Positions 34,073-47,094 of a stretch of 64,000 nt of DNA are shown one piece after another; positions within the stretch are counted from its first letter, which is position 1; the number at the start of each line of letters is the position of its first letter. The translations under genes and the position numbers were made by a program. The stretch lies in assembly GCA_009809945.1 (NCBI GenBank), contig WTPW01001599.1:5954-69953 (forward strand), written 5' to 3'. Under the pieces are notes generated by a model. It had not been told where the DNA came from and made no database searches. It saw only the letters and a program-made list of their open reading frames with translations. This DNA is from Gigaspora margarita. Lineage: Eukaryota > Glomeromycota > Glomeromycetes > Diversisporales > Gigasporaceae.

Positions 34073-35457
34073 TATTCATATAGAAGGAACAACTTGGTAG
34101 TGTTGCGGGTTAATATATGACTTTCGTCAGAAAACAATGTAACCCAGACAGTAGACACTAACAAGTTTCACCTAAAGCGAACTCAACAATGATATTAAAA
34201 AGGCAAGTTTACTTATTATATTTATTTGATTTATAGGAAAATAGTTACTAAAAATTAACTGATCTTCTTTAGCTTATATACTACCATTTTAACTACAATT
34301 ATTATATCATTCAATTGATCATTCCATCATGATTCTTATTTAATCGTGTACTTCTTAATTCATCATTTGAGTCATTTTATTTCAGTATGATTTTTCATCA
34401 GGGATGGTAAATGACCTGGTCATTACGCGAAATTTTAATGACCAAGTCATTTGGACAAATGTGATTCATTATATTGGTCAAATAGCCAATATAAAAGTTA
34501 TCAAATATTGTGATTTCACCAGTCGATGATTGTAGCTACATATATATGAGCACTTTACAGTAGAAAGAGCAGAAACTACCCAAAAATGATAATTGAGTTT
34601 TTATTAGATTTGGGTATATTTTGACGTGCTTATCATTTTTCTATTATAAACAAAGATTGATTTATATAATAAAAATTCAAGAAGAAAATTTGCACAAGAC
34701 TTCCTAAGGCCAAGTGCATCATGAGAATACCATTAGATGTATGTAATTTTTAAACAATAAAATTGTAAAACTTTGATTAATCTGGATTAGTCCAAAATCA
34801 AAATAAATAATCAAGTATTGTTAGCAATAGAAGTGACTTGGTTGGAAACACATGATGATGATTTTGCCAGAAGTACTATGATCACCTACTGGAAACCATT
34901 TCTTGTGCACAGCCCATTAGATTAAATGAAATTAGCTAAATCAGGAATGATATTTAATACATGATCAATGAATATTTGAAATGGCATAACTCTGACTAGT
35001 GTTATAAATAGGGTCATATACTGGGCCAGGTCAGATCGGGCTTTACCAGGTCTATTTTGCAAGTCTGGCCTAAACTTGCCCAAATTTATCATGGGTTTGA
35101 AAATTTGAGCCCAAACCCAGCCCAATATTATTCAAACCCAGTCTGATTTTAAAATTTTTTATGGTTTACAAGGGTTTAAATTGGGCCTAAGCCCAGCTCA
35201 TTCTTATGGGCTAACCCAGTATTTCCCAAATTAATTACAGTCCAAAAAATCTGGGCCCAAACTTGTAAATTTGCAGGTTGGGCCTGGGTTGGGTTGGGTT
35301 TAACCTGGCCTAATACAGACCCTAGTTACAAATCAAAATTGAAAAAAATATTTAGTTGATTAGTTAACAACTAATCAATCTAATCAATTAATCAATTAAT
35401 CAATTAGTTGAAACTAATAAATTAAAAAATTAATTATTAATCAATTAAAAAATTAAT
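34073..35457. other. gene-free stretch with word patch
   Basis: No gene. 35018-35330 is a patch of degenerate GGGCCCAAA / TTTGGGCC / CCCAGCCC words in both orientations. 35347-35455 is an (AATCAATT)n-like tract. Reading frames in the patch have no family. Confidence 0.5.
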
Positions 35458-35681
35458 GTTGCAGCTGATGCTGAAAACAGCTGATGCTAAAATTTCAACC
35501 TATTTTGATACAAATTTTTTAAAAATTTTTTGGGGTAATTTTGTCAGTTTTTTTTAGAGTTGGGTTAGGGTTTAGGGTTAGAATTGATTATTAAAGAGTA
35601 TAGGTGGATTTTAGCAAGGCATATATTTTCAAATCGCAACCCCAAATTTTAACATTAGCCATTTTTAGCATCAGCTGCGAC
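35458..35681. mobile_element. ~224-bp TIR element with telomere-like centre
   Basis: Left end GTTGCAGCTGATGCTGAAAA, right end complement of GTCGCAGCTGATGCTAAAAA. CAGCTGATGCT is repeated once more inside the left end. The midpoint (~35570) carries TGGGTTAGGGTTTAGGGTTA (35561-35580). No clear target duplication. Confidence 0.72.
35561..35581. repeat. telomere-like tract inside TIR element
   Basis: GGGTTAGGGTTTAGGGTTA: three TTAGGG units, one with an extra T, at the element's midpoint. Confidence 0.8.
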
Positions 35682-36204
35682 AGTTAATAAATTAATTAGT
35701 GAATTAGTGTATAATTAATTAATTAATTAGTTGCAACTTACAAATAATCAATTAATTAATTAATTTAATTTATATTGTAAGTAGAAACTGAATTTAAATA
35801 GATTCAGAATTTTTATATAAAACTATTATTTTGGGGTTGATCTTATAATATGAATGAAATCCTGAACAATCTATATAAGATTATATTTGAAAATTTTCTA
35901 ATATAGGCCCTTTTTTAAAAAAGAAAAGCAGGTATTAGTAAAAAAGTTATATTTGAAAACAGCTAATAGCTAAATAGGTTATATTTAAAATGATGTTAAT
36001 GGGATAAGTTTTATAAATTTTATATTTGAAAAGTGCTAAAGGCTGTGACAGATACTATATAATATTCATTTACTATGAGAGTACCCCTCTTCACCACATA
36101 GAACAAATTCTAATTAGTCAATTTAAAAAATTTTTAATTATCAAAATTTTACTAATTATTTATAATTTTGGGCTCTAAATAAACTTATTTAAAACATAAA
36201 TATA
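35682..36204. other. gene-free AT-rich stretch
   Basis: (AATTAATT)n-like tract at 35695-35765; otherwise no structure assigned. Confidence 0.4.
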
Positions 36205-38559
36205 GGGTACTGCTATTTATACCATGATAAACACTAATTGCACTATAGATTTTGTGTAATAGTAAATCCTTTTCTATTTGCGCCATGCAGATTACTTGAT
36301 TTTATTATCTAAATTTTAAAAACTTTTATTAATATTATTTTTAAAGTTCTTGATCAAATTTAATAAAATTTTTTTATTTAAATTCTATAAATTTGTAGAA
36401 TTAAAATAAAAAAATTTTCATCAAATTTGGCCAAGAACTTGTAAAAATATTTTCAATAAAATTCTTGTAAACAATTTTGGTACAGCTTTTTTGTTATATA
36501 TATTTTTAGAAATAGAAAACTTTTATTGAAGATATCTCTGTGAGTTCTTGACCAAATTCAATAAAATTTTTTTTATTTTAATTATACAGATCTTTAGAAT
36601 TAAAAGTAAAGAAGTTTAGTGAATTTGGTCAAAAACTCATAGAGATATCTTTGATAAAAGTTCTTGTAAACAATTTTGGTGCAGCTTCTTTGTAATCACA
36701 TTTTTGGAAATAAAAAAATGTTCATCAAAGATATCTCTATGAGTTCTTGACCAAATTTGATAAAAATTTTTTTATTTAAATTCTATGGATTTGTAGAATT
36801 AAAATAAAAATTTTTATTGAATTTGGTCAAGAACTCATGGAGATATCTTCAATGAAAATTCTTGTAAACAATTTTGACACAGCTTCTTTGTAATCATGTT
36901 TTTGGAAATAAAAAAACTTTCATCAAGATATCTCTATGAGTTCTTGACCAAATTTGGTAAAAATTTTTTATTTAAATTCTATGGGTTTATAAAATTAAAA
37001 TAAAAAAATTCATCGAATTTGGTCAAAAACTCGTAGAGATATTTTTGATAAAAGTTCATGTATACAATTTTGGTGCAGCTTCTTTGTTGTATACATTTTT
37101 AGAAATAGAAAAATTTATCGAAGATATCTCTGTGAGTTCTTGACCAAATTCAATGAAATTTTTTTTATTTAATTATATAGATCTGTAGAATTAAAATAAA
37201 AAATTTTTATTAAATTTGGTCAAGAACTCGTAAAAATATCTTCAATAAAAGTTCTTGTAAACAATTTTGGCACAGCTTCTTTGTGATCACATTTTTGGAA
37301 ATGAAAAAGGGCTTTTATCAAAGTATTTCTATGAGTTCTTGACCAAATTCAATAAAAATTTTTTTATTTAAATTCTATGGATTTGTAGAATTAAAATAAA
37401 AAAATTTTCATTGAATTTGGTCAAGAACTCATAAAGATATCTTTGATAAAAGTTTTTGTAAACAATTTCAGTACAGCTTCTTTGTTGCATACGTTTTTAA
37501 AAGTAAAAACTTTTATTGAAGATATCTCTGTGAGTTCTTGACCAAATTCAATAAAAATTTTTTATTTTAATTATACAGATCTGTAGATTAAAATAAAAAT
37601 TTTCATCGAATTTGGTCAAGAACTCATAGAGATATCTTCGATAAAAGTTCTTGTAAACAATTTAGGTGCAGCTTCTTTGTGATCACGTTTTTGGAAATGA
37701 AAAAAATTTAATCAAAGATATCTTTATAAGTTCTTGACTAAATTTGATGAAAATTTTTTTATTTAAATTCTATGGATTTGTAAAATTATAATAAAAAATT
37801 TTCATCGAATTTAGTCAAGAACTCATAGAGATATCTTCAATGAAAGTTCTTGTAAACAATTTTGGTACAATTTCTTGTAATTATGTTTTTGGAAATAAAA
37901 AAACTTTTATCAAAGATATCTCTATGAGTTTTTGACCAAACTCAATGAAAATTTTTTTATTTAATTCTATGGATTAGTAGAATTAAAATAAAAAATTTTT
38001 ATCAAATTTGGTCAAGAACTCATAGAGATATCTTCAATAAATTTTTTTTTCATTTCCAAAAATGTGATTATAAAGAAGTTGCACCAAAATTGTTTACAAA
38101 ATTTTTATCGAAGATATCTCTATGAATTCTTGACCAAATTCAATAAAAATTTTTTTTATTTTAATTCTATAGATCTATATAATTAAAATAAAAAAATTTT
38201 TATTGAACTTGGTCAAAAACTTGCAGAGATATCTTCAATAGAAGTTTTCTACTTCTAAAAACATATATAACAAAGAAGCTGTACCAAAATTGTTTACAGA
38301 AATTTCATCGAAGATATTTCTATAAGTTCTTGACCAAATTCGATGAAAGTTTTTTATTTTAATTCTACAAATTCATAGAATTTAAATAAAAAATTTTTTA
38401 TAGAATTTGGTTAAGAACTTATAAAGATAATATTAATATAAGTTTTTAAAATTTAAGTAATAAATCAAGTGATCTGCATGGTGCAAATAGAAAAGAATTT
38501 ACTATTATACAAAATCCATGATGCAATTAGTGTTTATTATGATGTAAATAGCAGTACCC
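36205..38559. mobile_element. 2.36-kb foldback element with internal dyad array
   Basis: Outer arms of about 125 bp (GGGTACTGCTATTTA ... ACACTAATTGCA ... TAATAGTAAATTC-like) at 36205-36330 and 38430-38559 are inverted; TA flanks both ends. The interior (36330-38430) is about ten units of ~197 bp. Each unit contains its own inverted pair, GATATCTCTATGAGTTCTTG and CAAGAACTCATAGAGATATC, around a TTTTATTTAAATTCTATGG / GTAGAATTAAAATAAA core, followed by TTGTAAACAATTTTGG and CAGCTTCTTTGT. Units run in one direction to ~38040, then in the opposite direction. One more isolated unit is at 63000-63125. No open frame. Confidence 0.82.
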
Positions 38560-40301
38560 TAAATATATACCAAAATAATATATTTTTTAATGCTAAACAA
38601 GTTTATTTAAAGCTCACAATTATAATTTATTAGTAAAATTTTGCATGATACAGAATTTTTATATTTTTTAAACAACAAAAATACATTATTCCAGTATACA
38701 ATCTTTTAATTTTCTTAATTTTTCAAATTAAGATAAGCAAAATTAATTTTTGATAAAAGTTTACCAATTTTGCTTATAAGGCAGAAAGGAGTAATTTGGT
38801 GAAGTTAACATAGCTAATATAGAAACTTTATTATTTTAATATTAAAAATTTTTTTATTTTTTGTATTAAACTTTATATATGATCTAAAATTATTTTATAA
38901 AAAAATTAGTAATATCATATCTTATTTTAAAGTGGCATTAAATGAATTATACATTGTATTAAAAAGCTTAAATTTTAGAGTGGTAGGAGTAATTTTGCAA
39001 ATTGATGGTATCTCATATGATCTAGTGGTTAGAAATGAATAATTTTATGCCATTCGATTTATCTCAATGAGATAACTCAAATAATATCCAATTCTGATCA
39101 CTGGATCACAAAATACATTAATTATATATTGCACAAAATGGTCCTTAAGGGGTTTTTGTAACAAAGTGTAAACATAACAAAGAATTGAAGATATCTTGTG
39201 ATCCAGTGTAAAGATAATAGTTGAATCCAGATATATATTTATATCCAGATATAATCTGGATTTTAAATAAATCTGGATACAATTTTATGAATATCAGTAT
39301 CTGGATATAATATAAATATGGATCTAATAAATAAATCTGGATATATATTTATATCCAGATATATATTTATCTGAATATATTTATATTCAGATATATATTT
39401 ATATCCAGATATAAATATATATCCAGATATAAAATATATATCTGGATATAAATATATATATATTTATATCTGGATATAAATATATATTTAAATATAAATA
39501 TATCCAGATAACTCATATGAGAACGTACCTAAAATTCTGGGCCAGACTACTTTAAAGTGCATCTGAACCATGGTCGGCTAGATCAGAATTGCCCAAGATT
39601 ATAAATTTTACTAATAAATCATATCCATTCATTAAGTAAAAAATGCCCAGCTAATAATTTTGCTATAGAACCTGCTAACAACTTGGTCTAAACGCTGACC
39701 TAGATCTGATGCATCCAACCCAGAATTTTGGGGATCCTTTTGTAAAATTCCTATTCAGATTTATTTTCTATCCAGATATAAATATATATTCAGATATATA
39801 TACAAATATATATCGGATATATATTTATATCCAGATACAAATATATATTCGGATATATATTTATATCTGGATACATTCAGATATATTTATATCTGGATTT
39901 AAAATAGATTAATCTGGATATATTTTTTGATTTTATTTATATCCGGATAATAAAAATATATCCAGATTCTAACTCTAATCTAGTGATCAGAGCCAGCAAG
40001 TTTGGTACTATTCAATTTACCTTATCAAAACAAACCAAATAATATAAAATTATTTGATTATGACTATTAGTCCATGTGATATCAAAATTTGCCAAATTAT
40101 TACTTTTTACTAAATTACCCTTTCCATTTTAAAAATCAAGAAAATTAAAGAAATATATATTAAAAGAATATATTTTTTGATGCTAAATAAGTTTATTTAG
40201 AATCAAAGTTTATAATTAATTAGTAAATATTTGCATAATGCAAATTATTCTATATTTTTATTAATAAAAATATAGAAAATTCTGCATTATGCAAGCTTTT
40301 A
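38560..40301. other. gene-free stretch with ATATCCAGATATA patch
   Basis: Degenerate self-complementary words ATATCCAGATATA / TATCTGGATATA fill 39225-39510 and 39765-39970. Around them, 38985-39220 and 39960-40130 are loosely inverted (GGAGTAATTTTGCAAATT against AATTTGCCAAATTATTAC). 38580-38700 and 40180-40300 are arms of the palindrome family described for 55-63 kb. Confidence 0.5.
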
Positions 40302-40517
40302 CTACCATATTCTATCATAAATAAGCACTCTTTTTTAAACTTTTAAATTCAAATAACTTAAAAACTATCTAATCAAACTTAATAAAAATTTTTTACTTAA
40401 ACTTTATAAATCTATAAAATTTAAATAAATAAATTTTTTTAAGTTTGATTAGATAGTTTTCAAAATATTTGAGTTTAAAATTTCAATAATAGGGTGCTTA
40501 TTCTTGATAGAATATAG
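40302..40517. mobile_element. 216-bp TIR element with TA target
   Basis: Ends CTACCATATTCTATCATAAA and complement of CTATATTCTATCAAGAATAA, both continuing into TAAGCAC; TA flanks. Almost fully palindromic inside (AACTATCTAATCAAACTTAA against its complement). The AATAAGCAC end motif is shared with the pogo-like transposon at 49854-53284, so it may be mobilised by that family. Confidence 0.7.
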
Positions 40518-42734
40518 TAATTATTTATAACTTTGAGCTCTAAGTAAATATGACCAACACCAAAAAATATATTATTTCAGTATATATTTATTGATTTTCT
40601 TTATTTGTCAAAAATAAAGGTATGCTAAATTACAATTTTGATAGAAATTTACTAATTTTACTTATATTTATTTTACAAATTAAAAAAAAATAAATAATTA
40701 TATGCTAAGAGGAGTGACAAAAATCAGATGATTTTCTAGAGAGAGTAAAAAAGTTAAATTATATATATGAATCTAACCAATTTTATAAATTTTATATCAA
40801 AGAGGGGGAAGGGGGTAGACCTCTAATAAAAAATAATTAGATAATTAATAATACTGCTCTAAAAAGCAGATTTTTGAGCTCTAAGCAAGTTTATCTAGAG
40901 CCCAAGATTATAATTAATTAGTAAAATATTGTATAATGCAAAAATTTTCTATATTATTATTAATAAAAATATAAAAAAACTCTATATTATATAAAATTTT
41001 ATAAATAATTTGTAGCTTATAGCACTAATTAAACTTGTTTAGCACTTAAAAATATATTATTTGGTATATATTTGTATTTTATATAAGTTGAATTAAAGCT
41101 TAAATATTTAATATATTAGTTATATATATAATTATATATATAATTATATATAAAATATATATGTACCAAAAATTCAAACAAAACAAAAAAAAATTTTTCA
41201 GTTTAGTAATAGATAAAGCAACTATAGTATTAGTTTTTATAAAGATCAACACTCTTCTGCCTTTGTAGAACTCCTTTATATATTCAGCAAGCAAGTGAGA
41301 AGCATTGGCTGTGCAAGATAACTGGCAGTAGGTGCCCTTGGTACAAGAAATTCTGGTGAAAGGTCTCTTTTATTGATGAAGATATCATAGTTGGCTAGGC
41401 AGTAAACTAAAAGAAAATAAGTTTTTTTACCACCTTCTTTAAGGTTTTGAAACAAGTATAACAAAAAATATGACTATCTTTATTATATTCTTGCTTGGAG
41501 TTTTTGCTAGAATTTTTGATGAAAAGTGGAAGATTCGGCTTACCCCTCCAAAAGATCAACATTGCTGTTTCTATTCTAATCAGAAAGAAGGCACGTGAAG
41601 TGGTAAACAGAAATAAGGCGTAATGAAGATGTGATGCAATAGAGTTGGTTGATTAGTGAGAATAAATTCTAGATTTTCTTTTATATATATATATATATAA
41701 TACTAGGCAAGGGAATAACTTGCGCAGTATTATAATTTTTAAACTTGTTAGAATGGTTCAATTTTTTTCTTTTTTTTCTTTTAAAGTTTTTTGTTTGTTT
41801 TTGTTAGACTAGCCTTTGTGCTTATACTATGTGGTTTTTTTTTGTTTTTCTTTTCTATTCTTCTTATTGTTTGTTTTTTTTCTTTTTTTTTCTTTTTATT
41901 TTCTTGGCTTGTATTTTTTATTTTACCCCCTATCCTTTTTGTTCTTGATAAATTCCTTGTTAGTTAAAGGAATACAAAGGAAGAAAAAAACCATTATGGT
42001 ATGGCACTTAGGCTTGTTTAGCATAGCCTCTAATTTTTAGATTATCATCAAATTAGTGCAGCAGGCTGCATTTGGGCACTATTAATGATTAATAGCAGCC
42101 AGGTGATATCAGATTTGTGAATTAGGAGTAAACAAGTGTATTTGTAATTAATATACTTAGAATTTTAATAAAAATGGTGAAACTGCATAAGTGAAAAAAA
42201 ATATATATGTGTAACATAAAAGTTTTATGACCCCACTTTCTCCTAAAGATATTACTTAATGAAAAATATAAATAAGGTTTTCGAGTTTTTTTATAGAGTT
42301 TTTTGTTTTTTTTTTATTATTTGTTTTTTTTTGTTATTATAGAGAATATATAGTTTTTTTTTTTAAAGAATATTGTATTTAAAAAAAGATAAAGAAATAT
42401 AAAAGTTTTATCTAATATTTGAAATATAGCTTATATATACCAATATAAAAGTGCTAACAAAAAAATTACTATAATGTCTAAATATAAGCTCATATAAATT
42501 ATTTGAGGTCCTTCTGTACCTAACTCTAATTTAACTATGAATTTTTAAATCTACTTAAATTCTAATTCTATTTACAATATAAATTAGTTGCAACTTAGCA
42601 ATTAATTAATTAATCAATTAATTACAACTAATTGTTAGTTAATTAATAATCTGCCTATCAACTAAAGAGTGATCAGAGTATAATACTATAGATAAAATAT
42701 GGTATTTTTTCATCTAAAAATTTTTTTTACTAAG
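40518..42734. other. gene-free stretch
   Basis: Contains a decayed palindrome (40870-41075), a less AT-rich segment (41215-41690) with no family, and a pyrimidine-rich tract (41765-41960, runs of TTTTTCTTTT). Reading frames here are low-complexity Phe/Leu and not credible. Confidence 0.45.
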
Positions 42735-43185
42735 TTAATGATACATGACCAGTAATTAGAAGTTGTAGAGCTCGTAGAGATGCATCTAACAGTGGTTAGA
42801 TAGGACCCCAAAATATTTACAAAAGGGTAAAGTTTTACAAAAATTACCAAATATAGAAAGATCTGCAAAAAAGACCAAAATAAGCAAATAATTACTATAA
42901 AAAAATAATCTGCATAAAAAAGGCCAAAAATAAGCATACTAAAACTCTATCCTCTCTATATATTTTGAGGTTCTGGTTAGATTATCTAAATTGGCCTAGT
43001 AGATAATGAGATATTGCCAAAAAATAATTAGCTAGCTATATTTCTATGTAAACAATAAGATTTTATATAGTTAGCCAATTATTTTTAACAATATCTTGCT
43101 ATCTACTAGGCCAATTTGAATGATTAAACCATCATTAAATGTGTCTCGATAAGCTCTACAACTTTAATTAGTAAACATGTATTAT
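42735..43185. repeat. long imperfect palindrome
   Basis: Arms pair AGTTGTAGAGCTCGTAGAGA with TCTCGATAAGCTCTACAACT, then AAATTGGCCTAGTAGATA with TATCTACTAGGCCAATTT, around a centre near 43045. Same family as 46190-46495, 48247-49340 and 49540-49810 (shared AGTTGTAGAG-, -AGTAGATCA-, -AACAATATCT- words). Confidence 0.75.
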
Positions 43186-43917
43186 TAATTTTGTAAAAAA
43201 AATTTTTAGATAAAAGTATACCAAATTTCACTATAGTGATTTTTATATGTAATCTGTATCATGTTACATACCCTAGTTGATGGGAGAATTATCAATTAAT
43301 TAAGCAACTAATCAATTAAAAAAATATTGATATTTAGTAACACTAATTCTGATATTCAAGCAAAAAATTGTAGGATAAATAATAAAAATTAGTAAATCCA
43401 ATATGAAGTAGAAATAGTATGAAAAGATTATATAATATACTATTTAATAATATCAAATAAAGATATTATCCAGGTCAGAAAATAGCAACCTGGGTTTGAT
43501 CCAGGTTAAGAAATACTGATCTGGATCATAACCCTGATCAACAAATCATATAGAACCCATATTCAAATTAACATAACTCTAGCATTTAATCTAAAAAAAT
43601 GTAGTTTAGGTATCTTCTGTGAAAGATGCATATTTAGATGAATTATCCAATAATATATTAGAATTTATTACATATTAGTATAACATATTATAATAATTAA
43701 AATCAAAACTAACTTTTGTTTTTTCAAAAATTATTTATTTCTAATATTTGTATAAGAAACAACCTTTAGTACCCTAACAAACAATTTTTATTAAGCAATT
43801 TTACTATATATCACTAACCCAAGCTCTACACAAATTCTAATTCTATCTTGAACAGATTTGGTTGTGAAAGATACATTATATATATATTTCACAAAAAATA
43901 CCTATAATTTTCCAAAA

Positions 43918-44202
43918 ATTCTAGTGTTTAACCTAAAAAACTCTAGTGTTTAACCTAAAAAAACTTTTAGTATTTAATCTAAAAAAATTCTAGTATTTAA
44001 ATTAAAAAAACATCTAGTTTTTAATCTAAAAAACTCTAGTATTCAACCTAAAAAAAACTCTAGTATTTAGTCTAAACAAAATTCTAGTATTTAATCTAAA
44101 AACACCCTAGTATTTAGTTTAAAAAAATCCTAGTATTTAATCTAAAAAAATTCTAGTATTTAATCTATAAAAAAACTTTAGTATTTAATCTAAAAAAAAA
44201 AC
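43918..44202. repeat. ~23-bp minisatellite, about 12 copies
   Basis: Degenerate tandem copies of TTCTAGTATTTAATCTAAAAAAA. Confidence 0.88.
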
Positions 44203-45931
44203 AGATAGCTAAAAATTTTAAATAATAAAAAAAACTTTGAAATTCTAGTATTCTTACAAAAATTATTACTAAAAATTAATAAAAATAATAAAATATTCCT
44301 ATAATTTTATATATTTGTTCAATTAATAAATTATTATCAAGGCTTTTTATTTATATTTTGTATGAAAATTAATCAAGGTTTTAACCTATTTGGTTTCTGA
44401 CTAGTTTGACCTAGGTTAGATATAATTTGGCCCATGATTCTTGTGTTTTTTGATCTGCTTAGGTTAATGTAACTGGGTAATATCTCTAATTTGAGATATC
44501 AAAATAGAAGAATACAAAGATTAACAATTATAAAAAGAAAAACCGAACTTGGTTTTACTGTTCCTTATTAATAAAATAAACTGTTTTTCTGCTTACTATA
44601 TATCCAATAACTTTAGCTTTGCCAAATTGTGCTACCTTTTACTATTGGATATATTATAAGATTTTGGTCTTTGTAGTTAGTAGTTGTCCATTTTGTGATA
44701 TCAGCTAGATTTTTGCCTTTAACAATATCTGTCTTGTCTACCCTCTATATGTCAAAATTTTACTAAATTAATTAATATTTATATTTTATATTTTATATAT
44801 AATTATTCGAAGAACAAATTGCATATTTTAAAAATTTATATAATCTTGAAAATTTTTGATTGAATTATTTTTAGTGTTTTAAGTTTATACTATATATTTT
44901 TAAATTTTATATAACTATAAAATACAAAAAAATAACTTATTAAAAAGTTATCCAGATTTTTGGAATATATGAATTTGATCTTCTAACACCTTTATTTAAA
45001 AATATATAGATTAACCTAGTAAAATTTTTGATATTAATATTTAGTTATAATTATTAATCATATTTTTTTTTGCCTAAAAATAAATTTTAATTGGTTAAAA
45101 AGCATTAGATTATTAGCAAACAAATGTTAAATGACCTTCTAGAGTTATTTTGGCATTGAAATAACCAATAATTGATTACTAATTATTTAGTAATTGGGTT
45201 ATTTTAAGTCATTTACTATCTCTGTCTTGCATCATCAATTTTTATATATCTTAACCCTCACTAATTAGTACCTAATTATTCAGCATATGAGTCACACAAG
45301 TTACTTATTGATCAATCTCTTTGTTCTTATTTTCATGTAAGTTTTCTGCATACTATTCATTACTATAATAGTAGATTAATTTTTTATCAAATTTGATAGG
45401 TTATCAGGTTTGACAGAATAGGTTTAACTATATAGGCCAGATTATTGCTTTTGAAATTATACAGTATGGGACAGTGAAAAATATACAATTTTTTAGCATT
45501 TGTTTAAAGTTTTATAACTTTACAACAAATAATTATTTCAAAATCCCTTTTAAAGTTTATTGTTTATAATCAAAACTACAAATCTGTAAAATAGTTTTTT
45601 AATATTTTGATTTTTACAAAAGTTATAAAACAACAAAGTTTTATAATTTTAATAGTAAAACAAAAATTTGGTACAAAGCAATTACCAAATCATATTAATT
45701 TTAGACATGTACAAGAGATTTTATTGGTTAATACTCATTATTAAAAATTAAGAAATCTATTTTAAAAAATTTTTTAGAATAGCTATTAACAAAATATACT
45801 GTCTACAAATTTAACTTGTTTGTAATTTAATTATTTACAAAATAAGTATTAGTAAATAAATGTTAGTAAAATATAATGACTATGGAGTACTTTAGCAAAA
45901 TAATATAGATTTTTTTTCTTGTTCTAATTAG
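44203..45931. other. gene-free AT-rich stretch
   Basis: No gene, and no regular repeat recognised beyond short AT palindromes. Confidence 0.4.
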
Positions 45932-46130
45932 GGTTCCTAGATTCAGTTCAGTTCAGGTTTGGGTTCAATGAACCTGAACCTAAACCTGAACTACAAAGTT
46001 TGTAGATCTTTAAGCCTGAACCTGAACTGAACTTTGAATTTATAAACCTGAATTGAACCTGAACTTAAAGTTTTGGTTGAGTCAGGTTCAGTTCAAGGTT
46101 CATGAATATGTTCAGGTTCAGTAACAAAAC
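45932..46130. repeat. self-complementary GGTTCAGG word patch
   Basis: Degenerate GGTTCAGTTCAGG followed by GAACCTGAACCTAAACCTGAA, then GGTTCA again. Starts at CCTAGATTCAG. The same words return at 53300-53500. Confidence 0.75.
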
Positions 46131-46189
46131 ATAGTAAATAGTAAAAATATGTTGAATTTTTGAATTTGGAGTTTTTTAACTAAACCTTT

Positions 46190-46495
46190 TTTTTACTAAG
46201 TAAACCATTTTCAACTTCTAATAAAAGTTGTAAAGGAGTGTCTTGCGATCAAAATGGCAGTTAAAACATTAAAATCAGCTCAGTAGATCATGAGATATAA
46301 GTATTTTTGTTTTTATGATTATATGTTTTCTTCTTTATATAAATAAAAAGAAGGAAGCATATAGTTATGAAAACTAAAATACTTATATCTCATGATCTAT
46401 TGAGCAGATTTTAACATTTTAACTATCATTTTGACCGCAAGATAGTATTCTACAACTTTACTTAGAAGCTTGAAAGAGATTTACTAAGCAGATGT
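46190..46495. repeat. ~300-bp palindrome
   Basis: TTGTAAAGGAGTGTCTTGCG and AAAATCAGCTCAGTAGATCA pair with the complement at 46385-46470. Centre near 46330. A diverged copy is at 49540-49810. Confidence 0.8.
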
Positions 46496-47090
46496 TTAAA
46501 AATTACAATATTTTTTATAATTTTATAAATAAAATTTAGAAAATATTAAAATCCACAAAATTGTACTAATTAAACCTACCTTTATACTCTAAATAAACTT
46601 GTTCTATGCATAAAATACATTATATTAGTATATGTTTACCTTATAATTTTAAATTTTTTAAAAAAAGAAGTTTAATTTTGAATATTTGATCAAAAATTTA
46701 AAATTAAGCATTTTTTTTTAAAATTTAAAAATATAAGATAAATATATACCAATATAATATATTTTTATGCATAGATTTACTTAGAGTATAAAGGTAAAAA
46801 TAGAAAGTAAAATGTTATGGGTTTTAATATTTTCTATAATTTTATTAAGAAAATTATGTAAAATATTAAAATCCACAAAATTATGCTAATTAAACCTGCC
46901 TGAATGTTCTAAGTAAACTTGTTCTACATATAAAAATACACTATATTGGTATGCTTTTTCTTATAGTTTTAAATTTTAAAAGAAATGATACTAAATTTTG
47001 AATTTTTGATCAAAAATTCAAAATTAAGTATTATTATTTTAAAATTTAAAACTATAAGATAAACATAAACCAATATCATCAGAGTTGGCA
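46496..47090. repeat. palindromic satellite arms (two units)
   Basis: Alternating dyads: centres of TTATAAATAAAATT type near 46530 and 46850, and of TTTGATCAAAAATT type near 46690 and 47010, spaced about 160 bp. Same architecture as the larger arrays at 55-63 kb. Confidence 0.7.
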
Positions 47091-47094
47091 TGAA

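Noticed and set aside
41816-42040. Phe-rich 74-codon frame
   Set aside because: Translation of a T/C-rich tract; low complexity only.
43918-44202. Possible CRISPR-like array
   Set aside because: The ~23-bp units are adjacent and degenerate with no unique spacers: an ordinary minisatellite.
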